A stretch of DNA of 64,000 bases from Gaeumannomyces sp. JS-464 (taxonomy: Eukaryota; Ascomycota; Sordariomycetes; Magnaporthales; Magnaporthaceae), in the NCBI GenBank assembly GCA_002197995.1, contig NGZR01000007.1, forward strand, positions 2,645,249 to 2,709,248. Reading direction: 5' to 3'. Positions 21,501-33,961 of this stretch are shown in pieces. Under the pieces are notes generated by a model. The model did no database searches. It worked only from the letters and a program-made list of their open reading frames with translations, and was not told the DNA's origin. The stretch's first letter is position 1, and each line of letters opens with the position of its first letter. Made by a program: the position numbers and the translations under genes.

Positions 21501-24500
21501 GAGGACGAAGACGTTAAAATATTCGCGTAATATATGGTTAATTATCCTTTAAAACGTGGCTAGTGCGTTAATAAGCCCGAAGGTTATTATTAAAAATTAT
21601 AACATTTAAGCCTGGTTTTAAAAGCCGTAAGCCATTTTTAGCTTTCCTTAATCCGTATTAAACTGTAAGCTTTTCGTAAGTTTAAAGCCGTAAAATACTA
21701 GGCTTTGCCGAGCTTATCGCGCAGCTCGTTAATAAAAAGCATAAAATACCGATTTTTAACAATAGCCTCGTTTAGCGGTCGGTAATCGATATATATTCGC
21801 TCCGTCCCGTTTTTCTTTTTTATAGGATCCCATATCCTATTGGAAAATTAAAAGGTTTAATATGTCCCTTTTGTAGGTTTTTTTCCAATTGTTTTTTTAG
21901 CATTTCCTATTGCCGAAGGCTAAGCTAGTATAGCTTTTAATATTTAAATTGCGTGTCCGGTTTAAGTTTAATTTTAAAATTAAACGGTTTATATTCGAAA
22001 AGCACCGTTTTTAGGTTTTTCCTAACAATTTTTCGTATTTATATTTTTTTCGAAATATTCGCAAACCGTTTTTTAATATTGGTTAAGTCGTTTTAATCGC
22101 TTTCCGCTTTGGATAATCGCGTATTCGTCGATGCTAAATGCAAAAGTGGATTGCTAAATCCTATTACCGCCGTAACTTTCCTTCGTTGCTTTTTATGCTT
22201 ACGGTTTGGGGTTAATTGGTAAACCGTTTTAATTACTCGTAGTTTTTCTTATTAAACCTGGCCGGTAGTTTAATCTATTCGTAAATTATTTTTCCTAAGT
22301 TAAAAAATCCCGAAAATGACGTTTTTTTCCCTTATGTTTAACTCGTTTAATATAATAATAACGTTTTCCCCATTTCGAGTGCGTAATGTTATTAGTTATG
22401 TTTTTCGGTCGATTTATCTTTTATTATAAGCGATAATTTTTTTCGACCGTTTTTAATTAATACGGTTGGCGTTTTTAATTTGTAAAAATGTTATACCGTT
22501 TAACCGCTTATAACGATATATAATCGCTTTATATTTCGCAATCGATTATTACTTTAACCTTTTTTTTTTAACATTTTATCCGGAATATTAATAGGTTATA
22601 TGGTTAATTCGATTTTGCTATTGCGAGGGTTTTTATCGGTTTTTTATTTTCCATTCCGTGCTTTCCGCTCGGGTGGTTCGCTTAGTTTTTTAGTAAAAGG
22701 AACGAGTACCGCACGTTTGTCTTTTTGTCCGGGTTAAACGGTACGTACGCTTGCGCGATCCCCTAATGCTAAGCTTCCGCCTTTTATGCCATATGTTTTT
22801 TGCACCCCGTAATTTCGCACTTTTCCTAACCGAGCGTTTTAATAACATATAATATTGGGTACCGTTTACTGGGTTTAAAAATTGCGGTAAACCTGCCGAT
22901 TTAGGCTGGCTTTCACCGTGGCAATTAAAACGCCAAACGGGGTTTAGCTTTAAGCTTGTTCCCCGACTTTCGCGAAAAAAAATCGTATTTAAGTTTAGGT
23001 CGTAAGTGAAATTTGCATTTTTTATAAATGCATTTTGCTTAAAAAAGGTATAAATGTCCGGGGTGTTCCATGTTAATATTGGGGTGGTTTTCGGGGATTA
23101 GCGCAGTTTTATTCGGTTCGTTTATATCGTCGGACCGGTAGCTAACGTATTTAACTTCCTGCTAATCGCTAAACCATAATAAAAGTTAGCCGTTATTTCC
23201 GTTCGCTGGGGTAGCGTAACATAACGGGCCATTTAGGTGTTTTAAAACCCTTACGTTTTAAAAACACTCCGAAACGTCGAAAGGTATAAAAGCGCGTTAA
23301 TTTTTCCAATTTAGCTGGCTTTTACGAATTATAAGTACAAAAGTTTTGCCGTTCGGGCTTTTTGCTCGTTTTTAAAACTCGGCTGTTTTAAGGTTTTAAC
23401 CGTTTTAGTTTACCTTAGCGTCGGTATCGAAATCCTTCGACTTTCGAAAAAAATGTGTTTAGCTTAAAAGCTTTTTTCGGGCTTTTCTTTTTTTAACTCG
23501 TTTATTAAAGTCGCTTCCTTTTAAGTTTAACGAAAAGCGGCGTCGTTTTTTCCCTTCGAGTTTTCGGGCCCGAAAACGATCCGCTATTTTCTTTCGCTAT
23601 CGTATTCGACTTTAATAGCTTTAAGCATAGCAATATTTCGTGGTTTTTAAAAATACCATTCGGTAGCCTTTTTATCGGACTAATATGTAACATATAGTTC
23701 GTCGTAATAGCACGTTCAGCTAAACGCTGCCCCGAGGTATAAGCCTTTTTATATTAGGCTTTCCTGCGTTCGCTAAAAGTTTGCTACTTAACGGTTGTTA
23801 TTTCGCTAAAGGCAGTTTGCTTTAACGTAGCTAGCTTAGCCATACTTAAAGCACTTCCCGTTTTTCGGGTTTTGCTTTTGCTTTTTCTATTACCTTTATT
23901 ACTAATAGGCAATTCCCGCATTAAAATCCATAAAGCTTAAATGCGTTTTATAAGCCGTGGTAAGTTGCTGTTTAGCCTTTTTCTAGTTGGCTTTATTAGT
24001 TTATGCCACGTTTTTAAAACTATATCCTTTCTTTTCTTATTATCGTTCGTACAATTTATCGCTAATACGAACCGCGTTTCGGACATAATCCGTGAAAAAC
24101 TCGGGGCGATTTTGCTTTGCGAGTTTATTTTTCAAATCCTCGCGCAATCCGTTATAAAAGTGCAGCATTAGCGTAGCGTCGCTTTAATTAAGCTTAATGC
24201 TAATCCGTTAAAAGTTCGCTGCGTATTTGGCTGCAAGCTTTCGCTATTTAAAAGCTAACAAGTTTTTTTTAGCGATTCGGGTTTCGTCGATTGTTCCGAA
24301 CACTTTTCCGACCTTTTTTCCAAAGGTTTCGAAATTGGCGAAAATAAGCTTAGTAGCTTTTTAGCTATTTTTATATTTTTTAAAATAATCGCTTTAAATC
24401 GGTTAAAACCATTTTTTTACTTTGCCGTTTAGCTTAATAGCAGCGTAAGTAACCTTTTGCTTTTCGCTTACGAATTGCCGTTTATAAAACTTGAAATAGC

Positions 24501-24835
24501 TTTTGCATTCGGTAAAAAACGTTTTAAGTTTGCCGTTTTCCCTTTCGTAAAAATCCGGGGATAGGAATTTGTACGTTTTAACTGCGATAAGTGCTTTAAA
24601 AAACGCTAATTTCGCAGTAAATTGCTTTATTTTGTTTTAGCTTTTAGCGATTTCGACCGTTATAAGTTTAAAAAAGCTAGCCGTGTTAGCGGCTTCGTTA
24701 AAGTCGTACTTAACACCGTTAAAAGTGAAAACCGTGGTTTTTTCCTTTTTAAGCTTTTTATTACTGCTTGCCATAGCTGCGCTATCTTCCTTTCGATAAA
24801 GTATTAAATAGGATTAGTTAAAATGCTACAATTAA

Positions 24836-25301
24836 AGGTTTGCTTTTAAAATAAGGCACCTTAAAAGTGGGGAGGATAATATCGCCGGTATTAATAATAA
24901 AGGATTACGTAACTTAAAAAGATAATTTAATTGTTTGCTTTAAAGGATGTTTAAAAGCTAACTTAGGTTAACTAATGCTAAAGCTTTAATTAAAGCTATT
25001 TAAAACAATAAGAAATCCATTTTTTATATATACGCTGCTTTTTACCTTATATTAGGTTAAATTTGTAAATTTATAACCCTTTTAGCACAAATTTAAAAAT
25101 CCTTTTTAGTTTTATAAATTTGTAGTTTTATTAATATAAATCCAAAAATCCCTTTTAGCTTTATGGATTTGTGGTTTTATTAACACAAATTTAGAAATCC
25201 AATTAGGAGCACGTAACTTTACGTGCCCGGGTGCGGGGCAAAAGCGCCGTTTAGGACCCTTTTCGTCCTGCCGTTTTAAAGCTTGCATATTGGTCGTAAT
25301 A
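24836..25301 (-). repeat. Right LTR (5' LTR of the element)
   Basis: 466 bp, plus-strand ends TGCTACAATTA..GTCGTAATA. The terminal CA dinucleotide of the left copy reads TA here, a RIP-type change. It is followed directly by the second AAACT. Confidence 0.86.
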
Positions 25302-25306
25302 AAACT
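25302..25306 (+). repeat. Target-site duplication AAACT, right copy
   Basis: Identical to 18071-18075 and immediately outside the right LTR. Only one copy belongs to the interrupted gene. Confidence 0.85.
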
Positions 25307-25797
25307 GCCACTTTTTTACGGACGGTTTTCGCTGCGATTTCCACCCGAAAAGTAAATAAGCTACATTTGTTATACTATTTACACATATTAATTATAATAT
25401 TTGCAAATTAATAATAACGCGAGGAAATTACCATTCCTATTAGCAATACGCTTAAAAGCAACGCTACTTCGTTTTCCGCTTGTAAAACCTCCACGTCGTC
25501 GACTTTAAAACGGGCCGTAAGTGCTTTTATCGAAATGCAAACCCGGTTAAGCAAAGCCGCAAAACCATTATTGCACTTGCACGTAACATAAAAAGCAAGG
25601 AAAAAAAGGTTGTTATTATAATGGATAACGATGCTGCGGACCGTACATTAACCGTTGCGGTCCCTACTTTTAACCGCGGAAAAATTACGCAATTGCGTCG
25701 CTTGCTAAATATAGCCGTTATTAACACCACCGGTAGCGTCCGCAAATTCCTGCGCGCGGTTTCCAACCGTTTTAAAAAGATCGTCGGCGAAAAGTAA
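25302..25797 (+). pseudogene. DUF3716-like gene, downstream part
   Basis: If the element and one AAACT are removed, the frame ending NEACAN at 18075 runs straight into CHFFTDGFRCDFHPKSK and a stop at about 25365. That supplies the missing ACANC and the last conserved Cys of the DUF3716 block. Beyond this, either that stop is the gene end, or the GTAAAT there is a donor and further exon sequence follows: 25435-25580 (SNTLKSNATSFSACK..) and, after a frame change, 25593-25797 (KVVIIMDNDAADRTLTVAV.. ending at a TAA). The last piece is the longest open plus-strand frame nearby and keeps moderate GC, so it may be real coding sequence. I cannot name it. Confidence 0.6.
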
Positions 25798-25899
25798 AAA
25801 GATTACACATAAGTTACGCGTTGCTTTTATTAGAAAAATAATGTTTAAAGTAAATACCCCAAATTTACGCCGGCGTGCGTGTAACGTAACGAAATAACG

Positions 25900-28800
25900 A
25901 AAAAACGATTTTCCATTTACAATTTGCTTTTACTATTAACAACGTAACTATGCGTGCATTTTCCAGCTGTGTAATATATTAATAAAGTGAAAAACAAATT
26001 AATTAATTATAAATTAACGTAATAAAACCTTTGGAAATATAACATTATATATTTTTTTCCTATTTTTTAACGCTTGTTATTCCGATTCCAATAATAAAAC
26101 TTATAAGTTTTGCACTTTTATAACCCGAGAAAAAGCCATATAAAATTGGCCGTATATAAAAACTTAATCCCGTAAATCTAAACTAACAAAATTAAAAGAT
26201 TAGCCTTATGCTTTATTAATAATTATAGCAAAACAAAGCCGTAACGGAAATTGCAAACGTGTAATAATAAAAGGAAAATTTTTAAAGCCGGAAAACAGTT
26301 TTATACGGGGAATAAAACAGGTTTTACTTGCAAAATCCCTTATAAAAATAACTATTTAAATAACGTTTCGTATAAACCGGAATACGGATAACCGCGTTCC
26401 GTTACATAACTTATTATTCGGATTTATATTACGCATTAAAATTACCGGACAGCTAACTTTTAAATCGAGCGTATGCGGGGAATAAAAGCAAAATCTAAAA
26501 AGGCTAAAAAATTTGCACCAAATTAACGGGCTGCATCGCTTTCGTGCTTTAAAAAATTTGCAATAATTAAAGCTGCAAAACTATGTTTTTCTCTTAGAAA
26601 ACGCTGGAAAATTTCATAGTTTATAGCTGTAACCCTTAAGTTTTTCGGGCAAAAAACGCAACGGGCTGCAAAAACTTAAAAATTTAACAAAGAAAATTAT
26701 AATAAAACATCGGGGTAAATAAAAGAAAAAAAAAATAACGTTCGTAATAATATAAATAAAATTAAAAAGGAAAATCCAGTTATATAATTCCGAAATGTAA
26801 AAAAAAGTTTAAAGCTAGGAAATAAACGCAACGTTATTATTATCCGCATTTTAAACCCGCATATTTTGCGTTAAACGCCGGATTTAAAAATGCGGCCAAA
26901 ATTCGAACCGTTGGATATAGGCATCCACGGTTTTTGCACGATTTCTTTTACGAATAACAGGTAAAATTTGTGCAAAATCCCCGCTAAAAATAACAAAAAT
27001 ACTATTAAAAAAAACTCGTTACCCCGCAAATTTTGCAAAGTTTTATTTATAATTTCGAAATAATAACGATGTTATATAAAAACTTCGTCCTAAATAATAC
27101 AAACGGTTTGCGTAAATAAACGTCCTACTTAGGAGTTTTTAATAACGTTATAAAAGGAAAAACTATTAAAAACTATAGGGATATTAAAACGGGAGTGTGT
27201 AATACGGCCGCCAGGTAAAAGCAAAACCGCAATACCAAAAAAAGCAACGCATAAAGCAATTTTATTGCGGGCTTAAAAATAAACTGCAATAGCTTTATAT
27301 AAAAATGTTTTTCCCGTGCTTTTAGAACTTAATAAAAAGTTAATATTAAAAGTGTAAAATAAATAATGTATTAAATGCAATATATAAAACGTACTTTGCA
27401 CAAAAAACGCGGCTTGCGTAACGTTGGTTTTTGTAAAACGAATAAATTCGTGAAAAATTGCACTTTATTGCGGGTTAAACTGTTGCAATGCAATATTTAC
27501 GAAAGCTTGCTCGTTATTACCGTTATAGTTTAACTCGCGTGTAATTAACCGGTTATTACTAGCAAAAAGCCATTGTAGTTAAAATAAAGGAAAGCCGAAT
27601 TGCGATAAGGTTAAACCCCACCCCGCTAAAGCTTCGCTTATTAAAAACAGCCCGCAATTAAAATGCGGCTCGTGTAAATTTGCGGGGATAACGGGGTAGC
27701 GTGCAACTTGCAATTGCAAATTATCGCAAATAAATTCGCGAAACCGCAACCATAAAACAACGCATTTGCAACTTCGTTTCGTAATGCCAAAACAAACAAA
27801 CTGCGAAGTGTAAACCTAATTGCCTAAACTTTTGCATTTTTAAATGCGAATTTTAGCGGCCGTCATTTCCAAAAGTTTGGCTGCAATGCAAGCTTCCCGA
27901 AAAGTTAGAAAAATAACGCCGTCGATAATCCGCAAATGCGTAAAAAATTGTGCATTAGGAATAGTTAATAAAATAACCGTATGTAAAAACATTTACCCGT
28001 TATAAAAAGAACGTAATACATACGGCCGATTTGAAAACCACGTTAGCGCGGAATCCAAATCCGGGTTGTAAATGTAACTTTCCAAACGTACTTTACAAAA
28101 AATCAACGTATAACACCGTACGCCCGTTTTCGTTTTAAGAATTATATTCGAAATAACTTATTAACGTCGACTATTTACGATTTGCAAAATTTGCAAGCTC
28201 GTTCGCAGTAAAATCGTTTGGAAAAACGACAGCTTACTAGCTTTTTAAATGCATTGCAAGCCGCAACATTGGGGGCCACTTTTCGTGCACCGGAAATTCC
28301 ATTAACTTAACAAATGCTTCGTGCGGGCAAATATACCTGCTTTGCAAATGCTTTACAATTTCGTCGTTATTTGAAAATTATAATTCCAAAGTTGCACGGT
28401 TACTACCTTTATATACATATTTATATATATATTTTACGGCAAAAACTATAACGCAAACTTCCACATTTATATGCGCGTTATATTTGCGGAAAGGTATAGG
28501 AAAAAAGAATAACCATCCGGTTATTTAAAAAAACTTCCCGCTTTTTAACCATTTTACGGACTTTTTTTCCCGTATTACGGCGTTTGTAAATAAAATAGCC
28601 GCTATTAGGAACCGTAGTTTGCGGTTAAATAACTTTGGGAAATTTTTTAAAACATTTGTTTAGCCATTAGGAGTTGGTTTTATAAAGAGATAATGGTTTA
28701 TCTTCCTCGCAAAAACCGTATAACATTTATGTAATAATAACTTCCCGCAATATTGCGTTTTATGTAATAAAAGGGATTTCCGCAAAAATAAATTTATTAA

Positions 28801-30600
28801 TGTGCTGGGGGTTTTTAAACAAAACCGCATTTTTAAATGCAAAAAAAAAAGAAAATATAACGATAAGGTAAACCACGCTTTTAATATTCCAAAGTCCAAA
28901 CAATACCCGCAAAACGCCCGAAAACACCAAACCGTAACTTTTTTAAAAAACGGTTACTTTTAAGTTAAAAAACCCGGGTAATTATATTTGGGCGATTTAC
29001 GGCCGTTTAGCCGGGCTGCAGTTAATCGATAATTTTTTTCCAGTTAAAGTTAGCTATAATTGTAATAAAAAAGGAAAAAAGGCCTAAATAACGAACAATA
29101 GTTATAAAATCTTAATAAAATGCACGAATAAAACGATTTCCTTTTAAGTACGAACAGGTAAAATAATTTTGCGGCCGACGTTTTTAGCGTTGCCGTTTTC
29201 GTTGCGAATTTAATTTTGCACGCCAAAGTATAAATCCACCCGTAAACGTTGCTAGTTATACTTAAAGAAATTTAACTTTTCCTAATTAAAAGCCGCAAAT
29301 AAATCCACTAATAATTATTAAAATAAACGCCCGAAATAAAAAGGAATAAAAAAAATACAGCTCGTAAAAATAAATAATATTTATAATATTTATCCACTTA
29401 ATTTTTTTTACAGCCGAACCAAGTGCAAGTGTTACATTAAAACGGGGTGCAAATAGTAAATAAATAAAAAAATAACTTTGCGTGCTATAAGGAAAAAAAG
29501 CGGATAAGCTAATGCAAAGTAAAAAGGATAACGATAATTAATTCGACGAAAAGCACTAAAACCGTGGTTTGCAAACCGAAAAGCAAGTATAATATTACGA
29601 AAATTACGGCTTTTAACGTCCGGAATAACAGCCGCAACTTCGTTAGTTATAAGCAAATTATACCGACGTATATTTGCACCGCGTTTTTCAACTAATCGAA
29701 GTTGCGGATTTAATACCACTTATATAAGCCCGCTATTATGCAATATCCGCTTTCGTGCAATACGGTATAAAGAAATAAAAAAATTGTAATTATATAAAAA
29801 GTAGTAAATTTAGTAAGAAAAACGCGATTACCACCAGGGTATTTTAATAAACGTTAGTGTAAAGCAGCTTACGGATAAAAAATAAATATCAGCGTATTTC
29901 GGCTGGTTTACACTTGCACTAACACTTTTAAATAAATGGTATAACGTGCTTTGGATTTGAAAATTTATAAACCACCCGTAGTAGCACCTCGGCGAGTAGT
30001 GTTGCATTTAACAAACGTAAATGCAAAAGCTGCATTATAATAACGCAAATGCAAACGAAAATTAAACTTACGCGGAGTACGGGACGTAAAAAGATTGTAA
30101 ATAAGCAAAAAGGGACGTGGGTAAAAGGTAAGATAAATGCGGCTTTGTAAACAGCACTTTCCAAACTGCGGTTTAGCAGTAAACGAAGCTTAAAAAAAAG
30201 GTAAATGTAAATAAGCGTGCAAATTAAAAAAATAAATAAAAAAACTTACTAATAGCTTTTCATTTAACCAATGCAATGCACCGCAATATTCGCACTCCAC
30301 GTTTATAAACCCAAAAAGTCGGCTTTAACACGCCAAATACCGTCGGCTGGTATTTGCGCAAAAAGCGTGTAAAAAGCGGAGGATTGGCATTATCGTTGCC
30401 TTTGGCGGCGGGGCGCAAATGGCGCTGCGGAGCCGCAAGTGGCCTTGCGGGCGGTGCGGGTTCGCAAGCGGACTTTGCGGACCAGGACGATAAGCAAAAG
30501 GTGACGATAAAGCGCAGGCGGGGGTGCAACTGGTAGCGGGGTAACGCTTTTACGGTTGCGGTTGCGGGCGCGCTTTAACCTTCGACATGAAATGCAAGTA
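25900..30600 (-). mobile_element. Helitron (Rep/Pif1-like helicase) remnant
   Basis: Minus-strand conceptual reading gives the order of a Helitron RepHel protein. The N-terminal zinc-binding block VECEYCGALHWLNEK lies at about 30255-30305. A long middle region (28-30 kb) includes the end of the Rep part. The helicase follows: Walker A STGKTFLYKA at about 27290-27325, CVAFFGIAVLLLPGGR then THSRFNIPI at about 27170-27240, a DE-type Walker B (IIxDEV) near 27080, and the C-terminal FIPRIKL..LQFPLRLCFAIIINKAQG at about 26180-26330. Stops interrupt it throughout, so no active protein is made. I could not define the TC and CTRR termini; the right end should lie between 30600 and 31030 and the left between about 25800 and 26050. 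Confidence 0.8.
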
Positions 30601-31728
30601 TTATAAGCACGCCTTGAAAATTGGCAGGAAAATCGGCTATAGGTTTCGTTTTTCGACAGTTTAAGTAATAATGCCTTGTAAAACTACGAGCGTTACGCTT
30701 GCGTGCAGGCATATTAAGCAAAGCAAATAAAGTAAAGTGTAAAGGTTAATAGGAAATGCAAAATGTAAAAAACATAAATTTAAATGCAAGGAAATTTTAA
30801 TATGGTAACCCCTTGTATGAAATTTTCTTATCTGCTATTTGCGGCCCGCAACGCTAACGCGTGCACCCAATTAAAATTCCTAATAGTAATGTACCCTGCA
30901 ATGTTAGTGTACAGGGATTTTTAGCCGCAAAAACAGCTTTTGCATTAACAAATTGTTAAGGAATTAGGTATTTTTACACGCTGCGGCCCGCAAAAAGGTA
31001 CGATCCCAGCACCCGTGTTTTTGGAAAATCTTAGACGTGGTTAGTAGTAGATTGCATGCCTTTGGGAGCGGCATCGGGAAAGACCCCTACTTTTTTTCCC
31101 CTAACGCCTGTCTACCGGGGTCACCCCAACAACGCCACATATAACGCGGGTTGTGGCCTCGGAAGAAAACAGCCAAAACATGGGACGAACTAAAAGGTTT
31201 TCACACCACACGCTCCACCAGCTCGGGCACAGCTATTACAGCCGGGAAGCCTCATAAAGGATCTCGATAGCGTGGATGGAATAAGTCCCGCAACAACCAC
31301 AACTGGATATAATAGCTACGAAATATTGCGCAGCTACAAAACCCTGCATACTTCTTGTTCCACCCGTTGGAGAAGCTTCCAGGCCCTCGGCAAGTGTCGT
31401 GGGAAGAGGCAGAGCGGGTAGCTGTGCCGCAGTCCAATGGAGCTTCCCAGCCCACAAGAGCTGAAGTCCTTAAGTTCGAGTGCTTCGGCTTGGCGACGGC
31501 ACGGGTAGAGTCTTGGGCTGTGTGTGTAAACGACGGGGCCACGTGATCGCGCTGCGGAGTTAAACTACCATGTGACAACGCGTGGGGCTGACGTCATCGG
31601 CCAAAACCGACCTGGCCAGTGCCGCGTCTTCCAGCACTGGTCTGGAGCGACGAGCCTCAAACCACCATTCCTGCACCAAAACAAAGGCCCGACCCTTGAT
31701 CCTAGCGCAGCCAGCGTTGCCTCCTAAA
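30600..31728. other. Transition from RIP block to second gene island
   Basis: AT-rich until about 30900, then normal GC from 31000. The sequence TGCGGCCCGCAA occurs twice (near 30839 and 30982), about 143 bp apart. I see no gene; overlapping open frames at 31252-31578 lack supporting features. The last 150 bases are the presumed promoter of the PIP-kinase gene. Confidence 0.45.
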
Positions 31729-32927
31729 ATGAAGATTCGATCGTGGCTTATCTCCGACTCCATCCTCGCCGCTGTCTCGACCCCCGGCGACAACGACAAC
31801 GACGACGAGGGCGGGCGCAAGCGGGCCCTGCACCGACGCATCCTCCGGGCGACACTCGCCTTCTTTTCCTTCTTCAAGCTCCTTCTAGCACGATATCGGG
31901 GAGCCGACTTTCGCGACCTGCGCTCCAGCTGCTGGAAAGCTCGACGAGGATGAGTACAATGCCTCGTTCGCCAGACAGTCCGCGGCGGCGGCGGCAGGCA
32001 GAGACGCAGAGGCAAGGGAAGAGAGCGCGCCCGCCTCAAGCCTGTCGGCGACCTCGGCTACAGCGCGCTCGACCTTCTTCACGACGGCTAACGGCAAGTT
32101 CATGGTCAAGTCGCTCCCGCCGCCGTTCGAGCACACCTTCTTCACAACGACCTGCTCGACCCGTACATCGCCCACATGCGCCGCCTGCCGCACAGCCTGC
32201 TCGTGCGTATCACCGACATGATCTCCACGCCCCTGCCCACGCTCGGCGGCATCCTGGGACTCGCGCCGACGCATCACATCATCATGGAGAACCTGCTGTA
32301 CGGCAAGGAGGCAGTAGGCGCTGGCGGCGGCCACTGGGAGACATACGACCTCAAGCCCAACGACTACTTCTTTCCCGAGCGCGACCTCGCGGGTGGCAGG
32401 CTGGCGCCGGAGAGCGTCAAGGATAAACTTATCGACGAGTTCCCAGACAAGATCAGGGTCACGGAGCAGCAGAGGCGGGAGCTCCTCGAGACAATGGGTG
32501 CCGACACGCAACTGCTGGCCGACCACAACGCCATCGACTACTCACTTTTCCTGGTGCGGTACCCAGGGCCCAACCACCCCTCCAGGCAGGGCGATGGTGG
32601 TGGCGATGACGAGGTGAACGAGGCGGGTAGTGACTCAGGTCTAGCTTCAGGGGCCGAAGCAGTGCCAGGAGACGTGCCCGTGGTCTCGTCGGATGCGAAC
32701 TCGTGGGGACGGGGATCCTGGACGCAGAGGGTCGGTGGATTTACCGGGTCGTGGTGCTGGACTTTTTCTGGGCGCGACACAAGTTTCGCGCGCGGGCCAT
32801 GACGTCGCTTGTTAAGCTGTTCAACAAGCTCGCGCACAAGGGCCCCATGAGCATCACGGCCAACCCGCAGGAGTACAGGCAGCGGTTTTTGCGCATGGCG
32901 GAGGACATCGCTGTTGCGAGCGCGTGA
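31729..32927 (+). CDS. Phosphatidylinositol-phosphate kinase (PIPK) domain protein
   Basis: ATG 31729 opens MKIRSWLISDSILAAV. The PIPK core follows: FRDLRSSCWKLDEDEYNASF, STFFTTANGKFMVKSLPPPF (ATP-binding Lys), FEHTFF..DLLDPYIAHM, SLLVRITDM, HHIIMENLLYGKE, WETYDLKPNDYFFPERDLAG, DKIRVTEQQRRELLE, HNAIDYSLFLVRYP, and RWIYRVVVLDFFWARHKFRA ending with KGPMSITANPQEYRQRF near the stop at 32927. The length of about 400 aa covers little beyond the kinase domain, as in a fungal subfamily of short PIPK proteins distinct from Mss4. It would phosphorylate a phosphoinositide; specificity is not readable. Three single-base faults interrupt it: an extra A near 31938, a missing base near 32136, and a missing G near 32705. 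All repair to family sequence. There is no signal peptide or membrane segment. Confidence 0.82.
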
Positions 32928-33961
32928 TGGGGGGATTGCTTGTCGCTGGGTTGCGAAGCACGGGCAAGGGATGGAATGGAGGGGGTAATTCAGGGGCACT
33001 CATTGTAGGAGGGGAGCACGGTAAACAGTCTAGCTCGCTCAACCCACCCACCAAACAATGAGTGGATCAGAGATAACATGGACGCGCCCCAACGAGCACG
33101 CATGGGATTGGGGCTCCCAGGACATCCAATGATTTGTGACAGGGGGCGATACGCAGCCCGATCGAAGCGAGGGGCTCCTGCAGCGCCCCAGGTCTAGCCC
33201 CAACGGAACCCTGTCGCCCTCCAGGGCTGACGGGCCGATGCAACGCGGGGCACCCCTCCCGGGAGCTTGCTTACTAGACGGAAATTGCGCCTATATTCCA
33301 CAGGGCGGCCCGGCTGAAACCCCAACACCTGATCAACTCGCATCCTTTGGTGTTTCTTTTTTGAGGCGCCGTCGCAGGTGCAAAGAACACAACTGGGCCC
33401 AGACCTTGTGGCAGTGCCCGGCTTGGCGACGGCCCCATTCAGGCAGACAGCACAAATGCGCCAGACGGGAGGATCAGGCTCCAATGCAAGAGTGTGCCCG
33501 GCCTGGCGTCGCCCCGTACGCAGGTCCACTTGATTGGCCCCATGGCGGCTGTTGGTTCTGCGATGCAATCCCCAAATCTAACCATGCATGCTGGGGATGC
33601 GTTTGGCTAAATTTGGCTTGCTCGAAGCGCGTTGATGCACCCCTCCGCCCCTCGCTAGGAGCAGGCACACAGGCACGCAGGCTGGGGTCTATTGGCTCAA
33701 ACACAATAGCCTAACTTTGGTGGTGTTGTTCTGGCCCTGCAGATCCTCCACGCTCTCATCACGCCTAATGTGAGGTTTCCCAGGAGAGGGTTGACGATGC
33801 GGCGCCCAAAGCCGAGTACAAGAACGTCTTGACGCGCTGTTCTTGTCACCCGCCTTTCGTCTCTGCTCCAGGCCAACGCCAAGCTCCTCCCTGCACCATT
33901 GCACACCATCTCTTTCCAGCCTTCCCCTCCCCTCCTCGCCCGCGCTCCAGACCGACCCAGC
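32928..33961. other. Intergenic region, no gene seen
   Basis: About 1 kb of GC-rich DNA. A 192-codon frame at 33136-33711 has no domain and an implausible Cys/Trp/Pro composition. The last 100 bases are C/T-rich (33880-33950), as in leaders of fungal genes. Confidence 0.45.

Larger units (their letters stand above)
18076..25301 (-). mobile_element. Full-length Ty3/gypsy chromodomain LTR retrotransposon, RIP-mutated
   Basis: The element is 7226 bp including its two direct LTRs (TG..CA ends) and is flanked by AAACT. Coding order and the polypurine tract beside the left LTR show that it points leftward (minus strand). Conceptual minus-strand reading shows family features, all broken by stops: a reverse transcriptase core with YLNDILIFSE at about 21479-21510 (second D changed to N), an RT-linked block VKPEKCEF at about 21390, RNase H with [14 protein letters not shown] at about 20900-20950, and a chromodomain with YLVKWKGYGYEENTW at 19381-19432. 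Chromodomain gypsy elements target heterochromatin marked by H3K9 methylation, which fits a subtelomere. The C-to-T/G-to-A load and absent ORFs mean it is dead. The gag region should lie near 23.5-24.8 kb but I cannot resolve it. Confidence 0.88.
17400..30900. other. First RIP-mutated AT-rich block
   Basis: Base composition changes from GC-rich to strongly AT-rich at about 17.4-18.1 kb and back at about 30.9-31.0 kb. Inside, TpA is abundant, CpA and TpG are scarce while CpG persists, and relics of coding frames carry TAA/TAG where Gln or Trp codons are expected. This is the classic outcome of repeat-induced point mutation acting on duplicated DNA. The stretch 30350-30600 is a less mutated exception. 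Confidence 0.85.

Noticed and set aside
33136..33711. 192-codon open frame between the PIPK and protease genes
   Set aside because: No domain, odd Trp/Cys/Pro content and no start context; shadows exist on the opposite strand.
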